Assembly: GCF_000220255.1 (NCBI RefSeq)
Contig: NZ_GL982513.1
Span: forward strand, 1,047,291 to 1,111,290
Direction: 5' to 3'
Length of the DNA stretch: 64,000 bases
From: Prevotella pallens ATCC 700821
GTDB lineage: Bacteria; Bacteroidota; Bacteroidia; Bacteroidales; Bacteroidaceae
In this document: positions 1-8,841 of the stretch, piece by piece
Position numbering within the stretch: the stretch's first letter is position 1
Layout: each line of letters starts with the position of its first letter
Notes under the pieces: generated by a model
The model's database searches: none
Told to the model about the DNA's origin: nothing
Seen by the model: the letters and a program-made list of their open reading frames with translations, nothing else
Program-made: the position numbers and the translations under genes

Positions 1-107
1 CAGCTATTATAATGATGGCTTTTGGTATACTTATAACATTCTTATGTTCATGGCTTTCTGTGAACAAGTTCTTGCGAATGAAGGCAAGTTCATTGTATAA
101 AATTTAA
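1..107 (+). CDS. ftsX: Cell-division protein FtsX, C-terminal end (partial)
   Basis: The window opens inside a reading frame that ends at the TAA at 105-107 and encodes about 34 residues ending in ASSLYKI. The visible part is one hydrophobic segment (MMAFGILITFLCSWL) followed by a basic tail, as in the last transmembrane helix of FtsX. FtsX is the membrane subunit of the FtsEX ABC complex that controls peptidoglycan hydrolases at the septum. The call rests on this short tail and on gene order: in Bacteroidales ftsX is commonly followed by a DUF3098 gene, uppP, truB and queA, exactly as here. The 5' part lies outside the window. Confidence 0.72.
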   Translation, partial: AIIMMAFGILITFLCSWLSVNKFLRMKASSLYKI

Positions 108-173
108 GGAGAAATGTATTTTTCATTTCGTTATCTGTTTATAATTAGATAGCGTTTCACAAGTTGTAATAGA

Positions 174-416
174 ATGGATAAAAAGAATTTAGCTTTTGGT
201 AAAATCAATTTTATAATGTTAGCTATTAGTGTAGCTATTGTTATCATAGGTTTTATATTAATGAGTGGTAGTGGTTCTACAGAAACAAAGTACGACCCAG
301 AAATTTTTAGCGCTATGCGTATAAAGGTAGCCCCAGTGGTTACTTTTATTGGCTTTATTTCTATTATAGGTGCTATAATGTATCAACCACGACATAAAGA
401 CGATACAGAAGCGTAA
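174..416 (+). CDS. DUF3098 small membrane protein
   Basis: This 80-residue protein has two hydrophobic segments (about residues 12-30 and 53-70) joined by a polar loop with the SGSGSTETKYDPEIFS stretch and the conserved-looking IKVAPVVTFIGF in the second helix. This fits the DUF3098 family, small inner-membrane proteins found in Bacteroidetes next to ftsX. No biochemical function is known to me. Its stop codon overlaps the uppP start by one base (TAATG), so translation of the two is probably coupled. Given its place between ftsX and uppP, a role in envelope growth or division is a guess from context only. Confidence 0.82.
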   Translation: MDKKNLAFGKINFIMLAISVAIVIIGFILMSGSGSTETKYDPEIFSAMRIKVAPVVTFIGFISIIGAIMYQPRHKDDTEA

Positions 417-1231
417 TGGACTTATTTCAAACAATTATTATCGCTATCGTTGAAGGATTAACAGAGTTCTTACCAGTTTCTTCAACAGGACACATGATAA
501 TAACTCAACATTTATTAGGTGTAGAGCAGGGTAATCCTTTTGTTCATGCTTTTACTTTCATCATTCAGTTTGGAGCTATTCTTTCAGTTGTTTGTTTGTA
601 TTGGAAGAAGTTTTTTTCTTTTAAGCCTGAGATGTGGAAACTGTATGGCTTGCTTATAATTGGTGTGTTGCCGGTAGTTGTTGTAGGTTTGGCAGCTAAG
701 AGGAGTGGCTTGCTCGATTGGTTGTTAGATTCTATTTGGGTGGTAGCAATAACACTGGTGGTGGGCGGTATATTTATGCTTTTCTGCGATAATATATTCA
801 ATAAGGGGAAAGAAGAAAACGAAGTAACGCCTAAACGTGCATTCCTTATAGGTTTGTTCCAGTGTCTTTCGGTAATTCCAGGTATGAGTCGCTCTATGTC
901 TACTATTGTGGGTGGTATGGCAAACAAGCTTACGCGCAAGAAAGCAGCAGAATTCTCGTTCTTCCTTGCTGTGCCTACTATGGCAGGAGCAACTATTCTT
1001 GATGTACACGATATGATGAGTGAAAAGGTAGAATGGGCTACAAGCAACAACCTTTTCTTATTAGGTATTGGTTGTGTAGTATCTTTTGTGGTAGCCATAT
1101 TTGCAATGAAGTGGTTTGTAAACGTTCTTGCGAAATATGGTTTTAAAGCTTTTGGCTGGTATCGTATCATTGTAGGTATAATTCTTTTGGTGATGTTGCT
1201 TTCTAGAGTCTCTCTAAATATGGTTGATTAA
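416..1231 (+). CDS. uppP: Undecaprenyl-diphosphatase UppP (BacA)
   Basis: UppP removes a phosphate from undecaprenyl diphosphate, recycling the lipid carrier for peptidoglycan and polysaccharide synthesis; overproduction is linked to bacitracin resistance. The 271-residue length is normal. The two family signatures are present: EGLTEFLPVSSTGH at residues 13-26 and PGMSRS at 155-160, which hold the Glu, Ser and Arg residues of the active site. There are about seven to eight hydrophobic helices. The start codon overlaps the DUF3098 stop, and truB follows after 26 bases, so the gene is part of the ftsX-to-folK run. Confidence 0.97.
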   Translation: MDLFQTIIIAIVEGLTEFLPVSSTGHMIITQHLLGVEQGNPFVHAFTFIIQFGAILSVVCLYWKKFFSFKPEMWKLYGLLIIGVLPVVVVGLAAKRSGLLDWLLDSIWVVAITLVVGGIFMLFCDNIFNKGKEENEVTPKRAFLIGLFQCLSVIPGMSRSMSTIVGGMANKLTRKKAAEFSFFLAVPTMAGATILDVHDMMSEKVEWATSNNLFLLGIGCVVSFVVAIFAMKWFVNVLAKYGFKAFGWYRIIVGIILLVMLLSRVSLNMVD

Positions 1232-1257
1232 CGTTTAAACGCTTCGGTCAGAAACGT

Positions 1258-1965
1258 ATGAATTTCAAAGAAGGTGTAATTATTCCTATTGATAAACCGT
1301 ATGGAATAACGAGTTTTAAAGCATTAGCACACGTACGTTATCTTTGCTCTAAAATGCAAGGAGGACGTGTGAAAATTGGTCATGCAGGTACGCTCGATCC
1401 ATTAGCTACAGGTGTTCTCATTCTTGCAACTGGTAAAATGACTAAGCAAATAGAGAAATTGCAAACACATACCAAAGAGTATGTAGCCACAATACAGTTG
1501 GGCGCAACTACACCAAGTTACGATATGGAGCACGAGGAAAACGAGACTTTTCCCACAGAACATATCACGAGAGAATTGATAGAAACAGCATTGCAGCAAT
1601 TTATTGGCGATATAGAACAAGTGCCACCCACTTATAGTGCAGTGAAAGTGAATGGACAACGAGCTTTTGATTATCGTAGAAATGGTGAAGATATTGTTCT
1701 GAAGCCTAAGAATATAAGGATTGATGAAATAGAAATTACCCACTTCGATGCCGATAGAATGCAACTCACATTGCGAGTTGTTTGTGGTAAAGGAACCTAC
1801 ATACGTGCATTAGCACGCGATTTAGGGCGTGCTATTAATAGCGGTGCTTATCTTGTTGCACTCCGACGTACTCGTGTAGGTAATATAAAAGTAGAAGAAT
1901 GTATAAATTACGACCATTTTAATGAATGGTTGAACCAACAGAATATAGAAATAGTAGATAAATGA
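1258..1965 (+). CDS. truB: tRNA pseudouridine(55) synthase TruB
   Basis: TruB converts uridine 55 in the T-loop of most tRNAs to pseudouridine. The catalytic motif [14 protein letters not shown] spans residues 41-54, with the nucleophilic Asp at 47. [14 protein letters not shown] motif is seen near residue 180, also typical of the family. At 235 residues it is the short type, lacking an extended C-terminal PUA domain. The last codons overlap the queA start (ATGA at 1962-1965), a sign of coupled translation. queA also acts on tRNA, so this pair is a tRNA-modification unit inside an envelope operon. Confidence 0.97.
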   Translation: MNFKEGVIIPIDKPYGITSFKALAHVRYLCSKMQGGRVKIGHAGTLDPLATGVLILATGKMTKQIEKLQTHTKEYVATIQLGATTPSYDMEHEENETFPTEHITRELIETALQQFIGDIEQVPPTYSAVKVNGQRAFDYRRNGEDIVLKPKNIRIDEIEITHFDADRMQLTLRVVCGKGTYIRALARDLGRAINSGAYLVALRRTRVGNIKVEECINYDHFNEWLNQQNIEIVDK

Positions 1966-3149
1966 AGCTTTCGCAATTTAAATTTAACTTGCCAGAAGAG
2001 CAAGTTGCTTTGTATCCGCATTCATCAGAGCGAGTGTTAAACCGTGCCGATGGAACAAGTCAAGTATTCAAAGTAACACGTAGAGACGAAGCCCGCTTAA
2101 TGGTTGTGCATAAGAAATCAGGAACGATTGATATGTATAACAAAGATATAGATGGGAAAGAACCTACAGAAGAAGACTATATCCGTTTTAAAGATGTAGT
2201 GAATTATTTTGATGAAGGCGATACTTTTATATTCAATGATACAAAGGTTTTCCCTGCTCGACTTTATGGAACAAAAGAGAAAACCGATGCAAAGATAGAG
2301 GTATTTCTGTTGAGAGAGTTAAACCAAGAAATGCGTTTGTGGGACGTTTTGGTAGAACCTGCACGTAAGATACGTATCGGAAATAAACTCTTCTTTGATG
2401 AATCAGGCTCTATGGTTGCTGAAGTGATTGATAACACAACATCGCGTGGACGTACACTTCGCTTCCTTTATGACTGTTCGCACGAAGAATTTAAACGTGA
2501 GCTTTATGCATTAGGCGAAGCTCCACTGCCTCGATACATAATAGATAACCGTCCGAAGAATGCTGGCGAAGACTTTGCTCATGCCGATGCAGACGACTTA
2601 GAGAATTTCCAAACAGTATTTGCCAAGTACGAAGGAGCTGTAACTGCTCCAGGAACAAATCTCCATTTCTCAGAGCATCTTATGAAAATGTTGGAGATAA
2701 AAGGTATTCATGCAGCTTATATTACTTTGCATTGTGGATTAGGTAACTTCCACGACATAGAGGTAGAAGATCTTACGAAGCACAAGATGGATTCTGAAGA
2801 AATGCATATATCTGCTGAAGCCTGTAAAATAGTGAACGAAACAAAGCAGGCTGGACACCATGTTTGTGCTGTTGGAGCAAGTGTGGTTAAGGCAACAGAG
2901 ACTGCTGTGGGAACTGATGGTATGCTGAAAGAGTATGAGGGTTGGACTAATAAGTTTATCTTCCCACCTTACGATTTTGGATTAGCAGACTCTATGCTTG
3001 TAAACTTCTATCACCCATATTCTACTTTGTTAATGGAGACTGCTGCATTTGGAGGATATGATCTTGTTATGGAAGCTTACGATAAAGCAGTTAAGGCAGG
3101 ATATAAATTCGGTTGCTTTGGAGATGCGTTGCTCATCTTAAACGATTAA
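1962..3149 (+). CDS. queA: tRNA preQ1(34) S-adenosylmethionine ribosyltransferase-isomerase QueA
   Basis: QueA transfers the ribosyl part of S-adenosylmethionine to preQ1 at tRNA position 34, making epoxyqueuosine. Family motifs are clear: [21 protein letters not shown], a [20 protein letters not shown] stretch and the C-terminal [15 protein letters not shown]. The protein has 395 residues against about 340-350 in most bacteria. The extra length lies in the N-terminal part (about residues 25-75), where charged inserts separate the usual YPHSSER and FNDT segments. I believe this longer form is usual for Bacteroidales. It overlaps truB by four bases and is followed by folK after 18 bases. Confidence 0.95.
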   Translation: MKLSQFKFNLPEEQVALYPHSSERVLNRADGTSQVFKVTRRDEARLMVVHKKSGTIDMYNKDIDGKEPTEEDYIRFKDVVNYFDEGDTFIFNDTKVFPARLYGTKEKTDAKIEVFLLRELNQEMRLWDVLVEPARKIRIGNKLFFDESGSMVAEVIDNTTSRGRTLRFLYDCSHEEFKRELYALGEAPLPRYIIDNRPKNAGEDFAHADADDLENFQTVFAKYEGAVTAPGTNLHFSEHLMKMLEIKGIHAAYITLHCGLGNFHDIEVEDLTKHKMDSEEMHISAEACKIVNETKQAGHHVCAVGASVVKATETAVGTDGMLKEYEGWTNKFIFPPYDFGLADSMLVNFYHPYSTLLMETAAFGGYDLVMEAYDKAVKAGYKFGCFGDALLILND

Positions 3150-3167
3150 ATTCTTATTTCAGATTTT

Positions 3168-3593
3168 TTGAAACCTATAGATAATGAAAGCCATAAGGTG
3201 TATCTGGGGTTAGGTTCTAACCTTGGTAACCGTAAGGCTATATTAAACGAAGCCATTTCCCTTATTCAAAAAAGAGTGGGGGAAGTGGTTCGACAATCTT
3301 CATTTTTAGAAACTGAACCGTGGGGATTCACAAGTCATAATAAATTTCTAAATGCTTGTATATGTGTGAACACACAATACAGTCCACACCAGATCTTGAA
3401 AACCACACAAGCTATAGAAAAGGATATGGGGCGTTGCCATAAAACTGTTAATCATCAATATCACGACCGTATTATTGATATTGATATCTTGATGATTGAT
3501 GACCTGAATATAGATGATTCAGATCTTAAAGTGCCTCACCCATTAATGAAAGAACGCGACTTCGTTATGATTCCTCTAAAAGAAATAATGTAG
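3168..3593 (+). CDS. folK: 2-amino-4-hydroxy-6-hydroxymethyldihydropteridine diphosphokinase FolK
   Basis: FolK transfers pyrophosphate from ATP to 6-hydroxymethyl-7,8-dihydropterin in folate synthesis. The 141-residue protein has the YLGLGSNLGNR start motif, ETEPWGFTSHNKFLN, the metal-binding DRIIDIDIL (Asp104 and Asp106, with Arg101) and the C-terminal PHPLMKERDFVMIPL. No in-frame ATG precedes the GLGSNLG motif, and the ATG at 3184 is in another frame, so TTG at 3168 is the most likely start. This is the complete FolK of the window; a second, degenerate FolK-like gene lies at 36517-36846. Confidence 0.93.
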   Translation: MKPIDNESHKVYLGLGSNLGNRKAILNEAISLIQKRVGEVVRQSSFLETEPWGFTSHNKFLNACICVNTQYSPHQILKTTQAIEKDMGRCHKTVNHQYHDRIIDIDILMIDDLNIDDSDLKVPHPLMKERDFVMIPLKEIM

Positions 3594-3812
3594 CAAACAA
3601 GTTCTCGTTTCTCGTTTAGAAGCAGAACGTTGATATATGTCTAATATTACACACGAAAGCACTCTTTTGATTTGTACCAATAAGAAAAATACAAATTTAT
3701 TTCTATAGTACATAATATTTGTTGTTTTTTATTGATATTCAGATGGATATCATTCTTTTAGCAGCCTTTCTATAGGTAGATAATTTAAGCTTATTTATTA
3801 ACCTAGATAGGA

Positions 3813-3920
3813 ATAGATATCTGTCTCGACAAAATTAGATATCTGTAAGCTTCGTTTTAGATATCTGTAAGTTTCGTTTTAGATATCTATCTTGATAGAA
3901 TTAGATATCTGTCTTTTTTC
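3813..3920 (+). repeat. Array of five AGATATCT palindromes at exact 22-bp spacing
   Basis: Copies of the 8-bp palindrome AGATATCT begin at 3815, 3837, 3859, 3881 and 3903, each exactly 22 bp after the last. The 14 bases between cores are similar but not identical (for example GTAAGCTTCGTTTT and GTAAGTTTCGTTTT). The same core and spacing recur at 45.4, 54.4 and 62.5 kb, but the long flanking sequence shared by those three copies is not evident here. Confidence 0.93.
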
Positions 3921-4150
3921 ACTCACACAATCTATAACTTTTTCATTGTAATATAGTTCTAAATTTTTAGTTAGTTTTCTGTGGAAGGTAGTATCCAAAT
4001 CCTTGTGCTCTTATGCTATTGTTGCCTCTGTAAGAGCATAGTCTATCACGCTCCTTATGCTTGTAAGTAAATGGTTTATTTTCTCTGTATTATATTCGAA
4101 TGATTTTTACACAAATAAGCAATATAAAACACATAATATACTTATGAACA

Positions 4151-4206
4151 AATAGTCGTATTTATTCAGTAAACGTAAATTAAAACGACTATTTCGAAAA
4201 ATAGTC
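4151..4206. promoter_or_regulatory. Three complementary arms that could form alternative hairpins
   Basis: AATAGTCGT (4151-4159) can pair with ACGACTATT (4185-4193). GACTATTT, within the second arm, can instead pair with AAATAGTC (4199-4206) across a CGAA loop. The two pairings exclude each other. The site lies upstream of the putative -7 box of holB, so it could be a transcription-factor site as easily as an RNA switch. Confidence 0.4.
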
Positions 4207-4269
4207 CTCACATATTAATAACCTTTGCCGAATACTTTATTTTTTCATTTATTATTCGCTTTTATTTAT

Positions 4270-4277
4270 TAACTTTG
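4270..4277 (+). promoter_or_regulatory. Putative -7 box (TAACTTTG) upstream of holB
   Basis: The octamer matches TAnnTTTG of Bacteroidetes promoters and lies 76 bases before the holB start. No convincing TTTG lies about 20 bases upstream, so support is partial. Confidence 0.45.
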
Positions 4278-4352
4278 CAACTTAAAGATAAAAAAGAAGA
4301 ATAGTAAAGGCTTTAGGATATAGCAATATTCTATAGTGGTATAAATGTAGAG

Positions 4353-5477
4353 ATGGACTTTTCGGAAGTTATAGGACAAGAAGAAACAAAGCAGCGATTG
4401 CTGAAAATGGCAAAAGATAAGCACGTTCCGCATGCTTTGCTCTTTTGTGGACCTTATGGCTCAGGCAAAATGGCTTTGGCTATGAGCTTTGCAAGCTATT
4501 TGCTTGAAACTTCTTCAACTTCGCCTGAAAAAGCAAAATCTATGCTGAAGAGATGGGAACACCCTGATCTGCATTTTACCTATCCTACGATAAAATTACC
4601 AAATACAAGCTCAGATCACCAGCCTACAAGTAATGATTTTGCAAAAGAATGGCATAAAATGATAATGGAAGAAGGGGCCTATTTTGATATTTCTAAATGG
4701 ATGAACGAAATGGGAGCAACAACTCAACAAGCCATTATAACAGCGGCTGAGAGCGATAATATTTCAAGACAACTTTCTTTGAAATCGAGTCAGGGTGGAT
4801 ACAAAGTTTCCATAATATGGCTACCTGAACGAATGAATTTAACCTCAGCAAATAAAATTCTAAAGGTATTGGAAGAACCTACTGAGGGTACCATATTCTT
4901 AATGGTGAGCGAAGAACCAGAGAAACTATTAGAAACTATAATTAGTAGGACACAGCGAATAGATGTTAAACGTATAGAAGACGAGGCTATAGAGAAAGCA
5001 TTGATAGCTCAACGTGGATTAGACATAGATGTTGCACACCGTATAGCAAGACGTGCCAGGGGAAGCTGGTTGAATGCAATTTATGAATTGAGGAGTAATA
5101 AAGAAACCGAAGAATTTCTACAACTCTTCCAACAGCTTATGCGAGCATGTTATGCACGTGATATAAAGGCATTAAAGCAATGGAGCGAAACTGTATGTGC
5201 ATTTGGTAGAGAGAAACAAAGACGAATGTTGGTCTACTTTCAACAACAAGTTAGAGAGAACTTTATGTTTAATTTTCGCAATCCAGAGCTTGTCTATATG
5301 TCGTTAGAAGAAGAAGAATTTGCTAAAAAGTTCTCACGCTTCATAAACGAGAAAAATGTAATAGAGATAAATGAACTATTTCAGAAATGTTACAAAGCTA
5401 TAGGACAGAATGCTAATGGAAAAATAGTATTCTACGATATGACTCTGAAACTAATAGTTCTGCTTTTAAGAAAATAA
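4353..5477 (+). CDS. holB: DNA polymerase III delta' subunit (HolB-type)
   Basis: This 374-residue protein has the clamp-loader layout: FSEVIGQEETKQRLL at the N-terminus, a Walker A-like GPYGSGKM at 33-40, a conserved LKVLEEPTEGTIFLM segment and the SRTQRIDVKRI sensor-like segment. Delta' is part of the loader that places the beta clamp on DNA. The P-loop ends in Met instead of Ser/Thr, consistent with delta' not hydrolysing ATP. The region after the P-loop, where many homologues carry a four-Cys zinc module, contains no Cys here, only an ETSSTSPEKAKSML stretch before WEHPDLHF. ricT follows 85 bases downstream, so co-transcription is possible. Confidence 0.9.
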   Translation: MDFSEVIGQEETKQRLLKMAKDKHVPHALLFCGPYGSGKMALAMSFASYLLETSSTSPEKAKSMLKRWEHPDLHFTYPTIKLPNTSSDHQPTSNDFAKEWHKMIMEEGAYFDISKWMNEMGATTQQAIITAAESDNISRQLSLKSSQGGYKVSIIWLPERMNLTSANKILKVLEEPTEGTIFLMVSEEPEKLLETIISRTQRIDVKRIEDEAIEKALIAQRGLDIDVAHRIARRARGSWLNAIYELRSNKETEEFLQLFQQLMRACYARDIKALKQWSETVCAFGREKQRRMLVYFQQQVRENFMFNFRNPELVYMSLEEEEFAKKFSRFINEKNVIEINELFQKCYKAIGQNANGKIVFYDMTLKLIVLLLRK

Positions 5478-5562
5478 TTATTTGCACATTACAAACAATA
5501 TATACCCTTGCGAGAGACAGTAAAAATGAAATCTCAGAAGAGCAAGGTCTCAGAATTAGATA

Positions 5563-6837
5563 ATGGATTATAAAGATATGAAATTTAAGATGTGGACAGG
5601 TTGCGATCGTGGCCTGTGCCATCGTGGCTGTGGACGTTCAGACAAACAGTTGAATACATACGACTGGTTAGAAGACGTTCCAGGGAATATAAATACTACG
5701 GATCTCGTAGAAGTACAGTTTAAAAATACACGTAAGGGGTATTACCATAATGTAAATAACATAGAACTGAATAAAGGAGACATTGTAGCTGTAGAAGCAA
5801 ATCCTGGACACGATATTGGTGTTGTTACACTTACAGGCAAATTAGTGAAGTTACAACTTAAAAAAGCTTGTGGCATTAAGTCGCCAGACGATATTAAACG
5901 TGTGTACAGAATTGCACGAGAGGCAGATATGGAAAAATATAAGGAGGCCAAAGCAAAGGAACACAGCACAATGATTGAAAGTAGGCAGATAGCAAAAGCA
6001 TTGAATCTGCAAATGAAAATAGGCGATGTAGAGTATCAAGGCGATGGAAACAAAGCAATATTCTATTATATAGCAGACGAACGAGTAGATTTTCGACAGC
6101 TTATAAAGGATCTTGCTGCGGCTTTCCACGTCCGTATTGAAATGAAGCAAATAGGCGCTCGACAGGAAGCTGGTCGTATTGGTGGAACAGGTCCTTGTGG
6201 TAGGGAACTTTGTTGTGCTACGTGGATGAAGAGTTTTTCAAGCGTTTCAACAAATGCTGCACGCTGTCAAGACATATCATTAAATCCTACCAAATTAGCA
6301 GGTATGTGTGCTAAATTGAAATGCTGTCTAAACTATGAAGTAGATGACTATATGGAAGCAAGTAGAAAACTTCCGGGGAAAGATATTCATTTACATACTA
6401 TGGACGCAGAGTATTTCTTGTTTAAGACAGATATTCTCAACGGTCTTTGTACGTATTCTACCGATAAAAACTTAGCAGTAAATTTGGAAACTATTTCTGC
6501 AGAGCGAGCAAAAGAGATTATAGAAATGAATCGTCAGGGAGAAAAGCCGCTTTCGTTATTGCATAACGGACAAGTTAAGCCAGTTAAAAAGTCTATCGAC
6601 TTGTTGGCAGAAGCAGATTTGAGTCGCTTTGATAAAGAAAAAACAAACAAGAAAAATAATCGCCGGAATGGTAAACGAAATGCGCAACCACGTCCTCAAG
6701 AACGAAGCCAGCAAGTGGTAGATACAAACGAACAAAAAATACAGCCACGTCAGCGACGGAGTGGAAAGCCTAATAAGCAGCCAACACAACAAAGAAATCA
6801 GCAACCGAAATCAACAAACGAGAATAAAAATGAATAG
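5563..6837 (+). CDS. ricT: PSP1-domain protein, RicT/YaaT family
   Basis: The N-terminus is Cys-rich (WTGCDRGLCHRGCGR, Cys14, 19 and 23). A PSP1 domain follows, with the conserved GGTGPCGRELCCATW and GMCAKLKCCLNYE segments in the middle. In Bacillus the relative YaaT (RicT) belongs to a complex carrying 4Fe-4S clusters that influences RNase Y and development. An RNase Y gene is present in this window (18349-19887), so a similar link is possible but not shown. The last 80 residues are a low-complexity Lys/Arg/Gln/Asn tail, probably disordered and perhaps RNA-binding. The stop codon lies inside the next gene, which starts 8 bases earlier. Confidence 0.9.
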   Translation: MDYKDMKFKMWTGCDRGLCHRGCGRSDKQLNTYDWLEDVPGNINTTDLVEVQFKNTRKGYYHNVNNIELNKGDIVAVEANPGHDIGVVTLTGKLVKLQLKKACGIKSPDDIKRVYRIAREADMEKYKEAKAKEHSTMIESRQIAKALNLQMKIGDVEYQGDGNKAIFYYIADERVDFRQLIKDLAAAFHVRIEMKQIGARQEAGRIGGTGPCGRELCCATWMKSFSSVSTNAARCQDISLNPTKLAGMCAKLKCCLNYEVDDYMEASRKLPGKDIHLHTMDAEYFLFKTDILNGLCTYSTDKNLAVNLETISAERAKEIIEMNRQGEKPLSLLHNGQVKPVKKSIDLLAEADLSRFDKEKTNKKNNRRNGKRNAQPRPQERSQQVVDTNEQKIQPRQRRSGKPNKQPTQQRNQQPKSTNENKNE

Positions 6838-7327
6838 GAAGCAGTTTTCCTTTTCAAACCTAGTAATGTTTGTTATCATTGTACTAGCATTGGTAGCATG
6901 CAATGATTCACGTGTATACGATAAGTATCAATCTCTATCTATTGATGGGTGGGGACGCACAGACACTGTAACCTTTAATGTTCCACGCCAGGAAGAGGGA
7001 ATATACAATATGGATTTGGGAATGAGAGTATTTCAAAATTATCCATATAAGAGCATTACGCTTATAGTGGAACGTACAGTTATACGTACGCAACACAAAA
7101 AGCAAACAAGTCAAAGTTATCAAGATACAGTTGTGTGCAACGTTATTGATAATGAAGGACGATTGGTAGGAAAACGAGGCATAACAACAAGTGCAATCGA
7201 ACAGCGCATAGGAATATTTCCATTACAACGCAACGACTCACTAAAAGTCTCTGTCTATCACATTATGAGCAAAGAATTGCTTCCAGGAATAAGCGATATA
7301 GGAATACAAATTCTTAAACGAAAATAA
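6830..7327 (+). CDS. gldH: Gliding-motility-type lipoprotein GldH
   Basis: From the ATG at 6830 this is a 165-residue lipoprotein: a basic start (MNRKQF), a hydrophobic stretch and a lipobox LALVAC ending at the lipidated Cys. The mature part begins NDSRVYDKYQSL, and W-G-R-T-D-T-V-F, YPYKSITL and ISDIGIQILK motifs fit the GldH family. GldH was found as a gliding-motility lipoprotein in Flavobacterium; non-gliding Bacteroidales keep it, possibly through links to secretion. A longer frame starting at 6761 only reads through the ricT tail, so 6830 is preferred. It overlaps ricT by 8 bases. Confidence 0.88.
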   Translation: MNRKQFSFSNLVMFVIIVLALVACNDSRVYDKYQSLSIDGWGRTDTVTFNVPRQEEGIYNMDLGMRVFQNYPYKSITLIVERTVIRTQHKKQTSQSYQDTVVCNVIDNEGRLVGKRGITTSAIEQRIGIFPLQRNDSLKVSVYHIMSKELLPGISDIGIQILKRK

Positions 7328-7428
7328 ATAAAAAGGAGTTCATAAGTGTAGATAATCCGTTAGGTAAAAAGGAAAGCAATAGGGAGAGTACTATAAAAAC
7401 GAAAAAAACATAGATTATTCTATATTTC

Positions 7429-7460
7429 TTTGTCTAACTCGTTGTTTTTATGTATATTTG
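7429..7460 (+). promoter_or_regulatory. Promoter of the primary sigma factor gene
   Basis: TTTG (7429-7432) is followed after exactly 20 bases by TATATTTG (7453-7460), a full match to the Bacteroidetes TTTG/TAnnTTTG pattern. The start codon is 28 bases downstream. Confidence 0.8.
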
Positions 7461-7488
7461 CCATACCTAATGTCAATCCACCTTATAG

Positions 7489-8352
7489 ATGAGACAACTG
7501 AAAATCACTCAGTCGATTACAAATCGCGAAAGTACGGCACTTGAAAAATACCTTCAAGATATAAGTCATGAGGGTCTTATAAGTGTAGAAGAAGAGATAG
7601 AATTAGCACGAAAGATAAAACAGGGCGATGTAAAAGCACTCGAAAAACTAACGAAAGCTAACTTACGCTTTGTGGTATCTGTTGCAAAACAGTATCAAAA
7701 TCAAGGTTTATCACTTCCTGATTTAATCAACGAAGGAAATCTCGGACTAATAAAAGCAGCGAAGAAATATGATGAGACAAGAGGGTTTAAGTTTATCTCG
7801 TATGCAGTATGGTGGATAAGGCAAAGTATAATGCAAGCCATTTCAGAGCAAAGCAGACTAGTTCGTGTTCCAATAAACCAAATGGGAATAATACATAAGC
7901 TGCGAAAGGTAGTACAACAATTCGAACAAACGCATCAACGATTACCCAGCGTAGATGAAATGGCAGAACAAATAGACCTGCCTAAGGAAAGGATAGTAGA
8001 AATAATGTCTATGATAACAAAGAAAATATCTATGGACGCTCCAATTTCTACAAGCGATGATGGAAGTTTGCTTGATGTCTTACCAAATAAAAATTCTCCA
8101 GATGCAGATGCAGAATTATTAGAAGCTGGGTTAAAGAAAGAAATAGAACGAGCATTAGTGGCTCTTCCAGAGCGTGAACAGATTATTCTTAGAGGATATT
8201 TTGGAATAAACCAAAGAGAAATGTCTCTCGAAGAGATTGGTGCACAAACAGGCCTAACGCGCGAACGTGTTCGTCAGTTAAAAGAGAAAGCAATTAGACG
8301 TCTACGTTGCAATGCAATAGGCAATTCTTTAAAAGGATATTTAGGAAAATAA
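7489..8352 (+). CDS. rpoD: Primary sigma-70-family RNA polymerase sigma factor
   Basis: The 287-residue protein has regions 1.2 to 4.2 with no long region 1.1 and no non-conserved insert. Region 2 contains LIQEGNLGL-like LINEGNLGLIKAAKKYDE and the promoter-melting FKFISYAVWWIRQSIMQAI. Region 3 has RVPINQMGIIHKLRK. Region 4.2 has LEEIGAQTGLTRERVRQLK followed by EKAIRRLR. This compact form, starting MRQLKITQSI, is the housekeeping sigma of Bacteroidetes that reads -33/-7 promoters. The gene sits behind such a promoter itself, so autoregulation is possible. The next gene starts 9 bases after the stop. Confidence 0.95.
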   Translation: MRQLKITQSITNRESTALEKYLQDISHEGLISVEEEIELARKIKQGDVKALEKLTKANLRFVVSVAKQYQNQGLSLPDLINEGNLGLIKAAKKYDETRGFKFISYAVWWIRQSIMQAISEQSRLVRVPINQMGIIHKLRKVVQQFEQTHQRLPSVDEMAEQIDLPKERIVEIMSMITKKISMDAPISTSDDGSLLDVLPNKNSPDADAELLEAGLKKEIERALVALPEREQIILRGYFGINQREMSLEEIGAQTGLTRERVRQLKEKAIRRLRCNAIGNSLKGYLGK

Positions 8353-8360
8353 AAAGAAAT

Positions 8361-8837
8361 ATGAAATACTGTAAATTTGTTTTTATAACTTTAATGCTAT
8401 TTAGTTTTACAACAACTATAACAGCAAAAGAAGATTACAAGGCTGCAAAGGTTTATATGTTTGGCTTATCAGAATCATTCAACGATTCTACTGTAAACTT
8501 CACTGATATACAAGCAGTAGATGCTTTCGTTGAAAATAATCACACACACTTTTTGATAAACCGTGATGAATATTCTTATCAGTTGCGCTATTATATTGAG
8601 AGCCGACAGCTTAATAGCAATCCTACGTGTATTGTGATTTATGCATTTACCGAGAAAGAGGCTATGAAGAAGTATATAAAGTTGCAAGAGCGATATACAA
8701 AAAAGGCAAAACAAAAGTATATTGTAAATGCAATCCCATCATCACAATTCAAATTTAAAACAGTTTTACCCGATGAATTAAGGAAAGAACTGATACAGCG
8801 ACAAGACGAAACAGAGGAAAAAGTAGAAAAGCCATAA
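8361..8837 (+). CDS. Small exported protein of unknown function
   Basis: Starting at the ATG at 8361 the product has 158 residues and a typical signal peptide (MKYCKFVFITLMLFSF followed by TTTITAKE). The rest is soluble, mixed alpha/beta in appearance, with KVYMFGLSESFNDSTVNFTDIQ and YQLRYYIESRQL as recognisable features; the end is rich in Glu and Lys. I do not recognise the family. A longer in-frame start at 8307 lies inside the sigma gene and would hide the signal peptide. It lies between the sigma factor (9 bases away) and the kinase-like gene (5 bases away), so it is probably co-transcribed with the cassette that follows. Confidence 0.75.
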   Translation: MKYCKFVFITLMLFSFTTTITAKEDYKAAKVYMFGLSESFNDSTVNFTDIQAVDAFVENNHTHFLINRDEYSYQLRYYIESRQLNSNPTCIVIYAFTEKEAMKKYIKLQERYTKKAKQKYIVNAIPSSQFKFKTVLPDELRKELIQRQDETEEKVEKP

Positions 8838-8841
8838 CTAA

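Larger units (their letters stand above)
3594..4352. other. 759-base intergenic region between folK and holB
   Basis: No credible gene is seen. The region holds the 22-bp-spaced AGATATCT array (3815-3920), a short inverted repeat TGCTCTTA/TAAGAGCA around 4007-4038, a three-arm set of complementary segments at 4151-4206 and a TAACTTTG box at 4270-4277 ahead of holB. Confidence 0.7.

Noticed and set aside
565..1170. Minus-strand ORF of 201 codons inside uppP
   Set aside because: It is antisense to a well-supported uppP gene and its translation has no recognisable domain; a shadow frame.
6761..6829. Extended N-terminus for GldH
   Set aside because: It reads through the ricT tail in another frame and would bury the lipobox; the ATG at 6830 gives a normal lipoprotein signal.
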